This document shows positions 18,401 to 20,384 of a stretch of DNA of 20,384 nucleotides, piece after piece; positions within the stretch are counted from its first letter, which is position 1; the number at the start of each line of letters is the position of its first letter. Location of the stretch: the NCBI GenBank assembly GCA_964412555.1, contig CAYPPG010000094.1, forward strand, positions 1 through 20,384, in the 5' to 3' direction. Origin of the DNA: CAYPPG01 sp964412555. GTDB taxonomy: Bacteria > Hinthialibacterota > Hinthialibacteria > Hinthialibacterales > Hinthialibacteraceae. The position numbers and the translations under genes are program-made. The notes beneath the pieces were generated by a model, which was given only the letters and a program-made list of their open reading frames with translations, was not told the DNA's origin and did no database searches.

Positions 18401-20384
18401 CGATCAGAGATCGTCAACATCCTAACCATCACGCCGACGGAATATATTGGTTTAACTCCTCCCGAAATCACATCGGAGCCCAGGAGTCTTGCCAAAGTCA
18501 GTGAAGAATACACGTATCAACCACATTTTCGGGATTTGGATTATGAGATGATGAATCGCGAGATTGAACCGGAGAAATATGGATGGAGGTTGAGTGGAGA
18601 GCCGGTCGGAGTCCTGTTGGAAACAAACGGCAAGATTCGTTGGATCCCATTATCCGATCAGGTGGGTGAACAACAATTCGAACTCGCTGTTTATGAAGTG
18701 GCCTATCCAACATTCTGCGCCACGCAAACAATCACGATTCAAGTCGAAGATGAAAAAACCAATATCCAGGAAAACAAACCCAACCAAATCGTTTCCAAAC
18801 CGAAATCCATCGGCATTCCCGGCTCGCAATATCAATTCACTGTCGAAACCGACACCGATCCGAACGCCCAAATAACCTATTCCATTCTGGAAGGTCCTGG
18901 CGGAATGACGATCGACGAAAATGGCGTTGTCCGCTGGAATGTGCCGATGAATCCGGGCTCTCACGACGTAACCATTGAAGTGCAGGTACAAACCGGCGAT
19001 AAAATCGACCGCTTGATTCAAAGTTATCCTCTTTCCGTGAAACCTCTGTCCGATTATCAGCGATCCGAGTTACCCAGCATGAGAAACGTATTTCCCGTCG
19101 TCGTGTTGGACGATGTGGAAAGTGTTAACGATTTAAGCAATAAGACAGATTATGACGAACCCGATGAAAGGGAATTGGTGATTAAATGGTCGATCCCAGG
19201 CGAGTTGGATTTGTCCAATGTCAAGGACTTTCACATTTATGTCCGTATGGATGGGGAATCCGGCAGCGGGAAATTCTTGGGACGAACCGGAACGAACCAG
19301 TCCCCCTATTCCCTTCGCTGGAAAGAAGGTTCGATGGAAAGAATCGATTCCTCCTTACAAAGTGGTCCACAATTTGGTCATCGCTATCTGTTCGAAGTCT
19401 ACGCATTGCTCAACGAGTTTGACTCGGTTCCCTACCAGGGACCCTATACGCATTTGGGTTCCGTACGATATGAAGAAGATCGCGAGCCGACACAAGTCCC
19501 GACTCCCATTCCGACTTTCGATCTATCTACGATTCCAACCCGTTCGGTTCCGTTTGTAACGTTCACGCCGGTTGTCACTCCAACATTGACTACGACAATG
19601 ACTCCAACAATCACCGTAACGCCTACGGCTACAATGGTATCGGAAGCATCTCCGTCCTCGACTCCAACACCGACACCGACCATGACACCGGCGCCGACAA
19701 TTTTTTATCCCGGCACATGGGAGAATGAAATCGTCGTGTGCGATCAAGCCGGGATCCGATCCCAGGATTTGACAGGACAAACGGATTTTGACAGGATCGA
19801 TGAACGGAACCTATCGATCATTGCCAATACGGACATCGCCGATGCCAGCGATTGGCATGTCTACGTGCGCAAAGGCTTCGGAGGCGCTCAATATCTAGGA
19901 AGAACCGGTGGTGGACAAGTCCAAGCCTTTGATTGGTCTTCGAACAATCCTCTTACAAGCGATGGATTTAAGAACGGTCCGGATATCAATACATCCTATC
20001 TATTCCGCATGATTCGCATCGACAATTCGCTGGATGCCGGCGATTATTTCGATCAAACAATGCCCGTCGGTTTCAACGTGGAAGGCGGTAATGCGGTTTC
20101 CCTCTCTCAATCGAGCATGCCAAATCTTGCCACCGGATCGATTCATATTTACGACGACTTACTCGGAGGCGATGATCTAGCGCCAATGGGAGAAACCGGT
20201 TCCGATACGGATACCGAAAACCGCCGCGCCATTCAGCTTGCCTGGAATTTCGGAGCCGATCCTTCATCCGTTGTGGATTATCACATTCAAGTGAAAGAGG
20301 AAGGGCAAGAAGATTTTGCTTTCCTGGGCCAAACCTACAGCGGCAATCTCACCTATTTCTTATGGACGGTGGACTCCGACTTTG
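338..20384 (+). CDS. Giant secreted multi-domain surface protein (FG-GAP propellers, DUF11, Ig/Fn3), 3' end outside window
   Basis: One open frame of 6,682 complete codons runs from ATG 338 to the window edge without a stop. The protein starts with a signal peptide (1-37). Domains follow in this order: FG-GAP propeller I (41-444); three cadherin-like repeats (447-728); two PKD-like repeats (729-913); duplicated DUF11/propeller units A (917-1526) and B (1527-2133); two plain DUF11 domains (2134-2383); DUF11-nested propellers IV (2384-2879), V (2881-3381) and VI (3383-3942); about eight Fn3-like modules (3943-5131); an unrecognised beta-rich domain (5132-5704); a Lys/Ser linker; Ig, Fn3 and two He_PIG-like modules (5839-6238); and LGRTG modules with a Thr/Pro linker (6249 to the edge). 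No catalytic motif, LPXTG signal or membrane segment was seen after the signal peptide. Function is inferred: an extracellular adhesin, fibre or recognition protein. Confidence is high for the ORF and domain types, low for the biological role. No partner gene is visible, and the anchoring end is missing. Confidence 0.95.
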   Translation, partial: MGFQCENHDFFRVCRFGITSMVWGLLLVVFLQTSAFADPSLNRIQKFTPPNATTGDRLGQVVAMDGSTAVAGAYWKDHGAITKAGKAYVYVLNGGVWSQQKELVADDAAADDEYGIGAVIDEDTIAVGARYKDVGGKADVGQVYIYYRNQGGTNQWGLVKKLTLTNPDGSDMFGWRMALDGDTLAVGLINDDDKGTIAGAVNIYDRNQDGADQWGLVKKIYGDDTTGDDRFGSCMCIEGDILAVGAAKADVPGQADAGVAYIFSRNQGGTNNWGQVKKIWAGDATANDRFGNAIDMERDILVVFAYGDDYGGKIDAGSAYVFYKDQGGENNWGQVQKLQSNEPFDGSDFVDEKKTVSISNNIILFGEPYASLGGTFHCGAVNLYYRHKGGIDNWGFCQRIEANARTASDSFGSAVDICGMYASVGSYRDEDAAGNAGAVFFFKLDGTAPTTSGIANVTVDEDDANTIINLYDSFDDDADDDTDLKYYLMSNTNSALFDSTTITGGNLTLDYTTNANGNSNLTVRAQDTNGLIAETTFTVTVNPVNDAPSANGQSVQTDEDYSVTIQLSGSDLEGDSLTFSKASDPSHGSLTNFDGNSGYVTYNPDGNYSGSDSFTFRANDGSLDSSPATVNITIRSSNDPPSASGQSVSMDENASKSIQLNGSDADGDSLTYHIASNPSHGTLSGPSVGGSVTYTPQTNYCGSDQFTFYVSDGSRTSSPATVSITVNRTRPYEPLTAEAGTLPFAIVGISYPLSGTAGGGTETYSYSWQVQAGSDTSIGQYSSAHINNPIFTPAKAGEYILRLTINDGMHSPVSDTVSFPVYDELTADAGSVTDACLDLGLTLTGTVTGGNNEQYTFQWSIDETSAKQNGVFDDDTLQNPIFTPQETGDFVLNFAVADGIQETSDSVSFTANASQTDLAVRILSEQIETSLENYGDVYSRVVCYDVQVTNNGPIDLQNGLLRFQADGWLFQDVNSGGATITRSWEEYPVNIQKVTSTSFPFSVPLHKAAEIVNVSASIISTLPDPNVDDNTAQKETILDKSADLSLRFADDNIDLLTSNTLPLQMTIKNQGPFAVAQAQMEMLLPHGVLFESSDYPLNRIEFVLNPNAKAFPFSLPIQPVVAFDEDVAVVGSKLGGNVTVYACDGASWKLVTNLTPSDGFATQTRFGYSVAIANDTIVVGAPSYTSSYSNQGAVYVFRRNQESRWNQVSEVVIPYITAKTNDRFGNLVAVDHETLAVSAPGKNQVYLYKLQDLERPPSNPFLGYNKVTKSGYGNDGAHSYLALSQDTLVIGASNRDDAGENTGAAFVFEKDEGGTNQWGLVNTLLPSDPSPNDYFGYSVAIDQDTIVTANQRQVGSAYVFERANNWGQTAHIIADGGANIPSSGHTVAISNDMIVFGALNEEKAYVYDCIENLWTRVGILSKSPNTQVADFGMFLAVDGHTILVGADDPLHQVSAALMFVFSKDRQKPILNIGTLDSGSELPVSMVLSSDFTVDDPIVVRASVNSELIEVNENNNQASWEIALAKHDLEVTISEEIQPALNYYGNAYSYLATYEVLVTNHGPQDLQDGTLRVQANGKLFQDNTSEAEWITRNWEIASIEIPQDASRSFQYLVPLHQAADIVNMSASIITSISDPIESNNTVEKETSLEPHADLHLEFDEGNIETLTSNQLPLDLTVSNRGPFDVNEGKVEVTFPRGVSFESANVPLSRMDYLVDPIYEAFPFPLPTQPVVAFDGNIAVVGSKLGGPVQVFSREGDLWTKIQDLNPSTGNANAILFGYSVAISNDTILIGAPHKHFTYSFEGWVFVFSKSQDGWREASIIKEISPRVNDKLGSYVAIDNETIVVHVPGRNQIYIYQLADVLSGTSRIWYHLTKSGYGNTNNDSFIAIDQNTLVIGAHLDDAAGENTGAAFVFEKNHGGEDQWGLVAELRPNDALPDDHFGYSVAINNGTVVVGNQRARGSAYVFEREENWAQTATFTADEGTSSGLYHHQVAIENDTIVFSSCNEETVYIYDRQNDGDRDWMRIDKVTKPMSVPIADFGRSLGMVGRTIFVGATDPTLSTNNGLVLNYHKEIQKPILDIGTIASASELSLQVVASVDDTVNEHLIVGATADSECIDYREGDNGDEWEVTVLRPTDLKITVTKISQIAHDDIVNPEDAIISGNLLHLHYKLTVENLGPADITDAKVNFAYPPSSQFVSAVNGSESSGMVSFLLSSLPVNASSDLEITLAIPETVGGIVENASASVISEFPKDANDANNTHVLPLRIIGKTDLSITIETESTDVLSDANITYTITVQNAGPCNSVSGSIELTLPDEFQLISPLENLNFENLASGDTVSLTLEGTIAQIDIDECTTFVSVHPDTNYYEAIVTNNEDFVTLNFIEPISDLKTMLYVTADSFFVGSEVTYHLQVKNYGPMDAENARVFFQLPKEIQFEPPLNAIYPPVSTDSESDFELIKGEFNAKNSAQFGQAMDMDGNILVVGEPDRIDNATQNGAVYIYVRNHMNWELAATLTDGDLNSKDAFGTSVAIDGNTIVIGDPGVVGSDGVSTRNYGLLYIYQYDKGEWKQIVVKDVKSTSAVENNYGTVVDIKNGSIICGGDECGLYYYEIDPENSQNISLKTIFDESSTIHSALICENQSIVSVVTSSNETNVISRTKVEVAGATLGDASVWSMNGFDFLPTPITENTILASSENRLAIRTQQAVFVYQRHNKNATWELLGAPIPTTDMSEGTISPISISGNSLLIGSKSDNQIYVYEYTTDWTCVNQFTAPNTDSTPSHFGRSIAVNRFDGITDYCIGALCNSISGTYGAVFCYNNFSEINTIPIDSLPAGQTISYDFTGVIDRTANNKNLRAVALVVPQNGIHDFVSDNDWQRIEDFVPIKEIDLEITARSITDNVAAGGSVTYDFQVTNHSSYAVDDSVVKITLPESLTVENLTEGFEAIPSSNAPAITSIQPDWSENGDQFGAVMDRDGDILIVGAPMDDVGEIVDAGAVYVFQLVNQTWVQIQKLSADDAEAGDHFGASVAMDGNTIVVGAPDAGDLTSETLYNGAIYIYNKVNKAWIQSQKEKQVYEPDSQETGNPLHIPHFGKSVDINNDMIVSIGDFDTIISYLKNNNGLYYQSSFSKLSLSNYTTSSVSFNPIGALCAVFTRGDDHQKQVNVYEKYESGWIHVKQIDYSYSMDRNVNVYSFTNDRLAIVNDSELFVYDKNLGGGNNWGQMGEPIQLFDSRNTIYSNDAIYYSIAIAENFLTVGSSISHALDWYYFDTQWNLFKTFSLPDTLNHSPFAASILLQENDVSLSNPILVGCKNDIEQAGVVYVLNSNTTQVEKHIDHIASNQTISFSLQGSIDPHTWDNLFLIAVIEQDEIFHDIHPENNTDSDCRTVEHIADVTIRIETPLEEINTDQSVTFDVILENHGPSVARNIDVLLHGISPSFAWNEPLESEYISIVWSSDLQFIQTLNESSDNSQFGLAMDGDENFLVVGAPYGEGNRDVYSYYGPTGHVTIYTLVERHGSVRWEEYHTLYPEVLFRSRDVEKYKIQFGWSVAIDGNYIAVGAPGEDLYILPEGESLENYNIDSIPLSDIDQNVGKVYLYSRHYDEAFKGPRVWQLNQEFSQPISLDGEQRQENSIGLGYSVDVKGEYVGVGFSHANNGMIYGEFLQEEGLGSYRWASVPFDMWEYVTNAVVHFTDSIASIPSVFFNVRVSDLENDPSRNILYSFLYDQNNHTYNLNSTIDPFQENYSDEHVSQFGKYFSSWEDQYAVGSDNSVLFYNQDGYQDKIDSPVSNNGFGCSICLKEKELLIGASDENDGKGAAYLFTRKDTNTFDWNLRSKIVPVQDVSDVDKMQFGHTVLIQNNTYLISSISSRRPNSVLRYYGLIDVYTIFGPHHKHIAESSLSLMPNQEYRTTITGIYSNQSSGLVINASVTTDPETTDPDLNNNNDRIVIPWILPWLTNEEFQDKVLITPSMLSDYIITSPFFTDQSNLYAKWINPTNVQYDRIILSVTNTISSTDSQYNVREYQVTGRNFRSFSIPPDYDQFFTLSVDYYKDVPVEYRDANNNIVIINEPTLVHQYVSPQTILILDKNKIPEESLIVTKTLQSTECLCNNILYEDNPSTFAVKWTPNRYNGEGQLYVYEKDNPNPIQQLTVQMQDGYYYDETIQLDFGTYHFKLQWGNSNELTTSGFMHIIDHHTNIMPMLPSNIIQITTSPLSTNTMVNQFYYINDVRNGRYGEFDRLVLKWNADYKYESVAIVVNTTIKGFDNNSREIEQIYSQDTMCYLGDLWEERNDNNIRYFEPNELTLAQIEDWLSSNDILQVDYDIKIELRNENCPFEILETMGSVTFYRDYTIIDWGLPDESFIITNGNESNENIANEVILSSDMQSSGLKAKVGNNAFHEQNYMTSHANAENPIINVEWDLYHGAYSTRLNWPESPNPPVYIHDIQQTYGNYHADVAGHVSSPEDYLLLRTETGNDDVDTYYLQNRFDLMVVQESPQWPNIANNAMDVRPITIGKAKIRQLIAQGHEVNINGAGKDEDSFYNENPEPFTHRTIRFATHYNGIEPAINDNSSMLDRIYIYNRSNSDAYAGTPIRPMFRVMWNTDVNYDFAQLVVIEQKRIMEEGQSILEQRIVHTQLIKNNTMHFARWDPNVDNSYSNPPHSEYKFEIRLYRLIGDSRSIDSYNLISDLNDIEKLSDPNIVKPIDLDDSTPRIDVIQSDGSVGLYNIKNLPNLEEQGHEPVILTKDLIFDEDIGQMFSKNANTKVIYLKWDENYNIAGNIVIGKRIVSRSTNPPFLNSETEVTIPVSEEDQVLHYLPIVLNSNNSELWNICVNLIPANLEGANTQPFVVEKELFLFNGNDPLWPFPDYFIPEGYTFVPWYAVLITGNLFSSKPFNDNAEIDIKTDFSSIGSEPTIFVKWNSVGERGIKFDIYDLGTGTKILHNEIVYNANIPAPKYYQIRNLQWGHRYRIEYTWIYYNGGYHTTLSTEITLPFVGGEVEAVDDFSFSNVTIISDRENDQWQKFNYTDEGYGKEIALRWPKPERETWPDKSVNYIYKVEVKLTDPKTLKEEQKIIICDTLENNAFMAKDGYIYFRWFQNEYEDHITDDDYKPTTTGNIGPVYGHDYRFLVTAENSSIAMIPIKNLPINPVIKTLLSGAYGSESTVIPWGINDKIPYIFNRVNYQEIDYNLDDVFDSHQPPSSFYTIRVEELFSNAPNENTPVNYKNQSVPIDVLTIDGFNYAATGVSKITLFKTNVSFGPEGQVQSIHYSGGGKFIWRYDIPVNIIRQYDSQWTDFLSNDLSDYIDIITSSDGTITQTLQGYPESGQEMNMLSRLTLPTMNNMETYPTQCEIYIDEDGNYDIQIENNAAFKPLQSFYGLDFLKYLPLFNPSFTYYPLYEYTQNDQYKVPNWEMMDPIYDLFEIEMSLGDIPGPKIAGETKADGTAKKRSFEFTVYVSFTPKGPVSIYGDVSGLHVPIADTGAFWDGIGMGAYNINDIDVMSIYWQLVFVYGTKVPGLGAPLSAELHGTFAKYGFTIGGSAKLFIFEVARVQMECYWGDEAPFKGFLLDVPYIAITSPAFPILVYGYGSIEISNRHPFFGQIGAVVKINDYIPIVGGWTLAQAELTITDKYIQGLLSIDLWLFDIKLWARYTFGGSFKAGLGDLPDDMKVYLKDKPENEWEIPFDQVYYHIEDAPSKAKSTDERLVMGLQLFENWNLIDRASTKPKTSSKGTKSLKQNQYNELKHDFTVDRDYPVMFVRVQHEKPVTEEFYRSLNAVLEMPGDPNQNAQDLWYPDGFPPNGFADGKSVAMYNVDNHEFSFVLSEPPQGDYTLSIYDPDGKLGNMTVEIAGQSNFPEIEILSVEQTETPGIYRITWNDDDKDSNAELSLMLDNDREGLNGIPIATFAEDDEEDQFLLDTNGLQIEPGQFYILMSIDDGVSKAYDYSETTVRVVREDYPEPITSIDAIPKNQSIHLQWRPAQLEGITVYEVLWSERDNQYRFEKNKEIEADTFSATIKDLQNGKPYRVTVRAVDKRGRRSEIVNILTITPTEYIGLTPPEITSEPRSLAKVSEEYTYQPHFRDLDYEMMNREIEPEKYGWRLSGEPVGVLLETNGKIRWIPLSDQVGEQQFELAVYEVAYPTFCATQTITIQVEDEKTNIQENKPNQIVSKPKSIGIPGSQYQFTVETDTDPNAQITYSILEGPGGMTIDENGVVRWNVPMNPGSHDVTIEVQVQTGDKIDRLIQSYPLSVKPLSDYQRSELPSMRNVFPVVVLDDVESVNDLSNKTDYDEPDERELVIKWSIPGELDLSNVKDFHIYVRMDGESGSGKFLGRTGTNQSPYSLRWKEGSMERIDSSLQSGPQFGHRYLFEVYALLNEFDSVPYQGPYTHLGSVRYEEDREPTQVPTPIPTFDLSTIPTRSVPFVTFTPVVTPTLTTTMTPTITVTPTATMVSEASPSSTPTPTPTMTPAPTIFYPGTWENEIVVCDQAGIRSQDLTGQTDFDRIDERNLSIIANTDIADASDWHVYVRKGFGGAQYLGRTGGGQVQAFDWSSNNPLTSDGFKNGPDINTSYLFRMIRIDNSLDAGDYFDQTMPVGFNVEGGNAVSLSQSSMPNLATGSIHIYDDLLGGDDLAPMGETGSDTDTENRRAIQLAWNFGADPSSVVDYHIQVKEEGQEDFAFLGQTYSGNLTYFLWTVDSDF
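458..1669 (+). repeat. Propeller I: seven FG-GAP repeats, residues 41-444
   Basis: Seven repeats of about 58 residues follow the FG-GAP_2 pattern 'D-x-FG-x-x-(V/M)-x-(I/L)-D-G-D-x-(L/I)-A-V-G-A ... GxAYVFxRNQGGxNxWGxVKK'. Examples are DMFGWRMALDGDTLAVG, DRFGSCMCIEGDILAVGA and DRFGNAIDMERDILVV. Blade 6 is degenerate (SDFVDEKKTVSISNN). The strand LNRIQKF before blade 1 matches the 'WGxVKKI' strand missing after the last blade, so N- and C-terminal strands probably share a blade and close the ring. Seven repeats is the number needed for one integrin-alpha-like propeller. Unlike the five later propellers, this one is not inserted in another domain. Such propellers usually bind proteins or carbohydrates; the ligand is unknown. 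Confidence 0.9.
1676..2521 (+). repeat. Three cadherin-like / bacterial Ig repeats, residues 447-728
   Basis: Three beta-sandwich repeats of about 93 residues lie in tandem. The first has a long acidic loop, DSFDDDADDDTD (1751-1786), a plausible calcium site. The second and third start with the signatures NPVNDAPSANGQSV and SSNDPPSASGQSV. Each has a 'D-x-(E/D)-G-DSLT' loop, a 'PSHGxL' turn, a 'V-TY-x-P-x-x-N-Y-x-GSDxFTF' strand and a final 'DGS' turn. These are hallmarks of the tandem Ig/cadherin-like repeats of bacterial surface proteins, where calcium usually stiffens the chain. They probably act as a stalk between propeller I and the rest. Confidence 0.9.
2522..3076 (+). repeat. Two PKD-like repeats, residues 729-913
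   Basis: Two related repeats of about 92 residues share the pattern 'LTA(E/D)AG ... L(S/T)GT(A/V)(G/T)GG(T/N) ... Y(S/T)(Y/F)xW ... xxNPIFTPxxxG(E/D)(Y/F)xLxxxxxDG'. NPIFTP occurs in both, as INNPIFTPAKAGEY and LQNPIFTPQETGDF. The layout, with a Gly-rich turn, a core Trp and an 'aG-y-x-L-x-v-x-D-G' strand, fits PKD/Ig-like extracellular domains. They are spacers with no expected catalysis. The pair marks the end of the calcium-type stalk and the start of the DUF11/propeller region. Confidence 0.75.
3086..4915 (+). repeat. Unit A: DUF11 domain plus DUF11 split by propeller II, residues 917-1526
   Basis: The unit starts with a complete DUF11-type domain (3086-3451; 'DLAVR ... YDVQVTNNGP ... 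VNVSASI ... DPNVDDNTAQKET'). A second DUF11 begins at 3452 ('ADLSLRF ... LQMTIKNQGP ... LLPHGVLFES') and is interrupted by seven FG-GAP-type repeats (about 3671-4735). It resumes at 4736 with KPILNIGTLDSGSELPVS and the closing 'NENNNQA' turn. Typical DUF11 sequences read 'LPxGVxFxS ... LGxLxxGxxxxxxxxxxV ... NNxA' without a break, so the propeller is an inserted domain. Blades include RFGYSVAIANDTIVVGAP and DYFGYSVAIDQDTIV; the first blade, AVVGSKLGG, lacks FG. Confidence 0.85.
4916..6736 (+). repeat. Unit B: duplicate of unit A with propeller III, residues 1527-2133
   Basis: This unit repeats unit A across nearly its whole length (607 versus 610 residues) in the same domain order. Matching segments include VTNHGPQDLQDG with VTNNGPIDLQNG, FPLPTQPVVAFDGNIA with FSLPIQPVVAFDEDVA, AVVGSKLGG (identical), TKSGYGN (identical), and DDAAGENTGAAFVFEK with DDAGENTGAAFVFEK. 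A complete DUF11 (4916-5278) precedes a DUF11 half (5279-5487), a seven-bladed propeller (about 5501-6553), and the second DUF11 half (from 6554, KPILDIGTIASASELSL). It is clearly a tandem duplication of unit A, already well diverged at most positions. Confidence 0.88.
6737..7486 (+). repeat. Two uninterrupted DUF11 domains, residues 2134-2383
   Basis: Domain one (6737-7141) reads 'TDLKITVTK ... LHYKLTVENLGPADITDAKV ... GIVENASASVIS ... DANDANNTH'. Domain two (7142-7480) reads 'TDLSITIET ... ITYTITVQNAGPCNSVSG ... LTLPDEFQLIS ... LENLNFENLASGDTVSL ... VTNNED'. Both have the DUF11 order of an N-terminal 'DL-x-(I/V)' strand, a 'N-x-GP' turn, a 'LP/YP' strand, the 'L-x-x-L-x-x-G/N-x-x' strand and an 'NN' close, with no insertion. 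They show what the interrupted copies look like without a propeller, which makes them the internal control for the nesting claim. Their likely role is as stalk segments. Confidence 0.85.
7487..8974 (+). repeat. DUF11 split by propeller IV, residues 2384-2879
   Basis: The DUF11 first half ('SDLKTMLYV ... VTYHLQVKNYGPMDAENARV ... LPKEIQFEPP') is followed at about 7667 by seven propeller repeats ending near 8776. The DUF11 second half then resumes with IDSLPAGQTISYDFTGV and closes near 8974. Blades 1, 2 and 7 keep the motif (AQFGQAMDMDGNILVVGEP, DAFGTSVAIDGNTIVIGDP, HFGRSIAV). Blades 3 to 6 are degenerate but keep spacing and the 'I-Y-V-Y' strand, for example NSLLIGSKSDNQIYVYEY. No linker separates propeller and sandwich, so the insertion seems fixed in the fold. 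Confidence 0.8.
8978..10480 (+). repeat. DUF11 split by propeller V, residues 2881-3381
   Basis: The first DUF11 half is 'DLEITARS ... VTYDFQVTNHSSYAVDDSVVKITLPESLTVEN'. From about 9170 to 10288 there are seven blades. The second half resumes with 'HIDHIASNQTISFSLQGS' and ends with 'HPENNTDS'. Blades 1 and 2 are close to consensus (GDILIVGAPMDDVG, DHFGASVAMDGNTIVVGAP) and GC-rich: 57, 58 and 58% in the sampled 60-base lines at 9181, 9241 and 9361. Blades 3 to 6 are degenerate and AT-rich, about 30% GC at 9661. The mixture within one propeller suggests blades of different age or origin. Confidence 0.8.
10484..12163 (+). repeat. DUF11 split by propeller VI, residues 3383-3942
   Basis: The first DUF11 half is 'DVTIRIETPLEEINTDQ ... 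VTFDVILENHGPSVARNIDV'. The propeller spans about 10658-11974. The closing half is 'HIAESSLSLMPNQEYRTTITG ... VINASVTTDPETTDPDLNNNND'. Recognisable blades include SQFGLAMDGDENFLVVGAP, IQFGWSVAIDGNYIAVGAP, LGYSVDVKGEYVGVG and FGCSICLKEKELLIGAS; seven can be counted. It is the longest propeller, about 440 residues against about 355, because blades 1 and 2 have long Tyr- and Asp-rich inserts (near 10790-10830 and 11000-11090). These protruding loops would be natural ligand-contact sites, but that is inference. Confidence 0.75.
12164..15730 (+). repeat. About eight degenerate Fn3-like modules with a V/L-K-W strand, residues 3943-5131
   Basis: A recurring strand of pattern 'hydrophobic-x-(V/L)-(K/R/E/M)-W' occurs eight times: LYAKW, FAVKW, LVLKW, INVEW, FRVMW, IYLKW, IFVKW and IALRW. 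The Trp residues are 3981, 4113, 4232, 4407, 4588, 4757, 4906 and 5025, spaced 119 to 181 residues apart. Each is followed some 60-100 residues later by a Tyr-containing strand such as GTYHFKLQW, VDYDIKIELR, SEYKFEIRLY, HRYRIEYTW or HDYRFLVTA, as in strand F of Fn3 domains. Sequence conservation between modules is low, so boundaries are approximate and other Ig-like folds are possible. The region is AT-rich (25% GC in the sampled line at 12541). No catalytic motif was seen. Confidence 0.55.
15731..17449 (+). other. Unrecognised beta-rich domain, residues 5132-5704
   Basis: This part of the protein does not repeat and resembles no family I can name. The first half (to about 16560) is polar and beta-rich. 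The second half (about 16590-17280) is a series of hydrophobic or amphipathic strands rich in Gly, Tyr, Phe and Trp, such as FEFTVYVSFTPKGPVSIYGD, FTIGGSAKLFIFEVARVQME, ILVYGYGSIEISNR and GLLSIDLWLFDIKLWARYTF. The strands alternate hydrophobic and polar residues and do not form transmembrane helices. It could be a large antiparallel sheet, a beta-solenoid or a barrel-like fold. Its single-copy nature, in a protein otherwise made of repeats, makes it the best candidate for a special function. Confidence 0.5.
17450..17851 (+). other. Lys/Ser/Thr linker and a small beta-sandwich, residues 5705-5838
   Basis: A hydrophilic stretch (RASTKPKTSSKGTKSLKQNQ, starting at 17450) looks like a flexible linker after the unrecognised domain. 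It leads to a roughly 110-residue segment with strands such as DYPVMFVRVQ, MYNVDNHEFSFVLSEP and GDYTLSIYDPDGKLGN. The 'G-D-Y-T-L-S-I-Y-D' strand resembles the last strands of pre-peptidase C-terminal or Ig-like domains, but the match is too short to name a family. The change in composition marks the start of the C-terminal, more GC-rich part of the protein. Confidence 0.4.
17852..18442 (+). other. Ig-like domain followed by an Fn3 domain, residues 5839-6039
   Basis: The Ig-like domain (17852-18160) has the strand YRITWNDDDKDSNAELSLML, an acidic loop AEDDEEDQFLLDTNG, and GQFYILMSIDDGVSKA. This pattern is common in surface proteins of environmental bacteria, where acidic loops may bind calcium. 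The Fn3 domain (18161-18442) is much clearer: PEPITSIDAIPKNQSIHLQW with core Trp 5961, then YEVLWSE, the 'A-T-I-K-D-L-Q-N-G-K-P-Y-R-V-T-V-R-A-V-D' strand with the conserved Leu and Tyr of Fn3, and the final SEIVNILTITP. It is better conserved than the eight earlier Fn3-like modules. Confidence 0.75.
18458..19051 (+). repeat. Two putative-Ig (He_PIG-like) repeats, residues 6041-6238
   Basis: Both repeats follow the pattern 'P-x-I-x-S-x-P-x-S/K ... Y-x-(Y/F) ... W/Y-x-L/I ... P-x-G-x-x-(L/I)-(E/D)-x-N-G-x-(I/V)-R-W-x-(P/V) ... G-x-x-x-x-x-(I/L)'. Copy one has PPEITSEPRSLAKVSEEYTY and TNGKIRWIPLSDQVGEQQFE. Copy two has QIVSKPKSIGIPGSQYQFTV and PGGMTIDENGVVRWNVPM. The 'G-M-x-I-D-x-x-G-x-(I/V)-x-W' strand is the hallmark of He_PIG and dystroglycan-type cadherin-like domains, which are extracellular spacers or adhesion modules. 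They lead into the LGRTG modules. Confidence 0.75.
19082..20384 (+). repeat. At least three LGRTG modules, residue 6249 to window edge
   Basis: Three modules share a long pattern: 'DD/DQ ... D-L ... D-x-D/E ... R-x-L-x-I-x-W ... D-x-H-(I/V)-(Y/Q)-V ... (F/Y)-LG-(R/Q)-T ... L/F-x-W'. The signature lies at 19277-19291 (LGRTG), 19895-19909 (LGRTG) and 20324-20338 (LGQTY). Copies one and two also share 'GP-(Q/D)-x-x-x-x-Y-L-F' (GPQFGHRYLF and GPDINTSYLF). Leaving out the Thr/Pro linker the period is about 134-143 residues. The third copy is cut by the window end, so more copies may follow. The first strands resemble Fn3-like sandwiches, but the family is not one I can name with certainty. Confidence 0.7.
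19484..19699 (+). repeat. Thr/Pro-rich linker, residues 6383-6454
   Basis: Of 72 residues, 24 are Thr and 16 are Pro, ending in STPTPTPTMTPAPT. The DNA is made of simple act/cca and acg/ccg codon runs. Such segments act as extended, protease-resistant and possibly O-glycosylated spacers in surface proteins and cellulosome-like enzymes. It lies between the first and second LGRTG modules, so it separates the C-terminal module array from the rest of the protein. Confidence 0.9.

Noticed and set aside
18650..19021. A 123-codon minus-strand open frame
   Set aside because: It is antisense to the He_PIG-like repeats, which have clear family motifs; the reverse frame shows no motif.
19484..19699. 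Thr/Pro microsatellite-like DNA as a possible assembly artefact or CRISPR-like repeat
   Set aside because: The repeats are short, irregular and in frame, and encode an ordinary Thr/Pro linker; there are no spacers of constant length.
338..20384. Interrupted gene or several frameshifted genes
   Set aside because: The many short frames in other phases first suggest fragmentation, but the frame set by ATG 338 is continuous and each domain family matches in that frame to the last codon.
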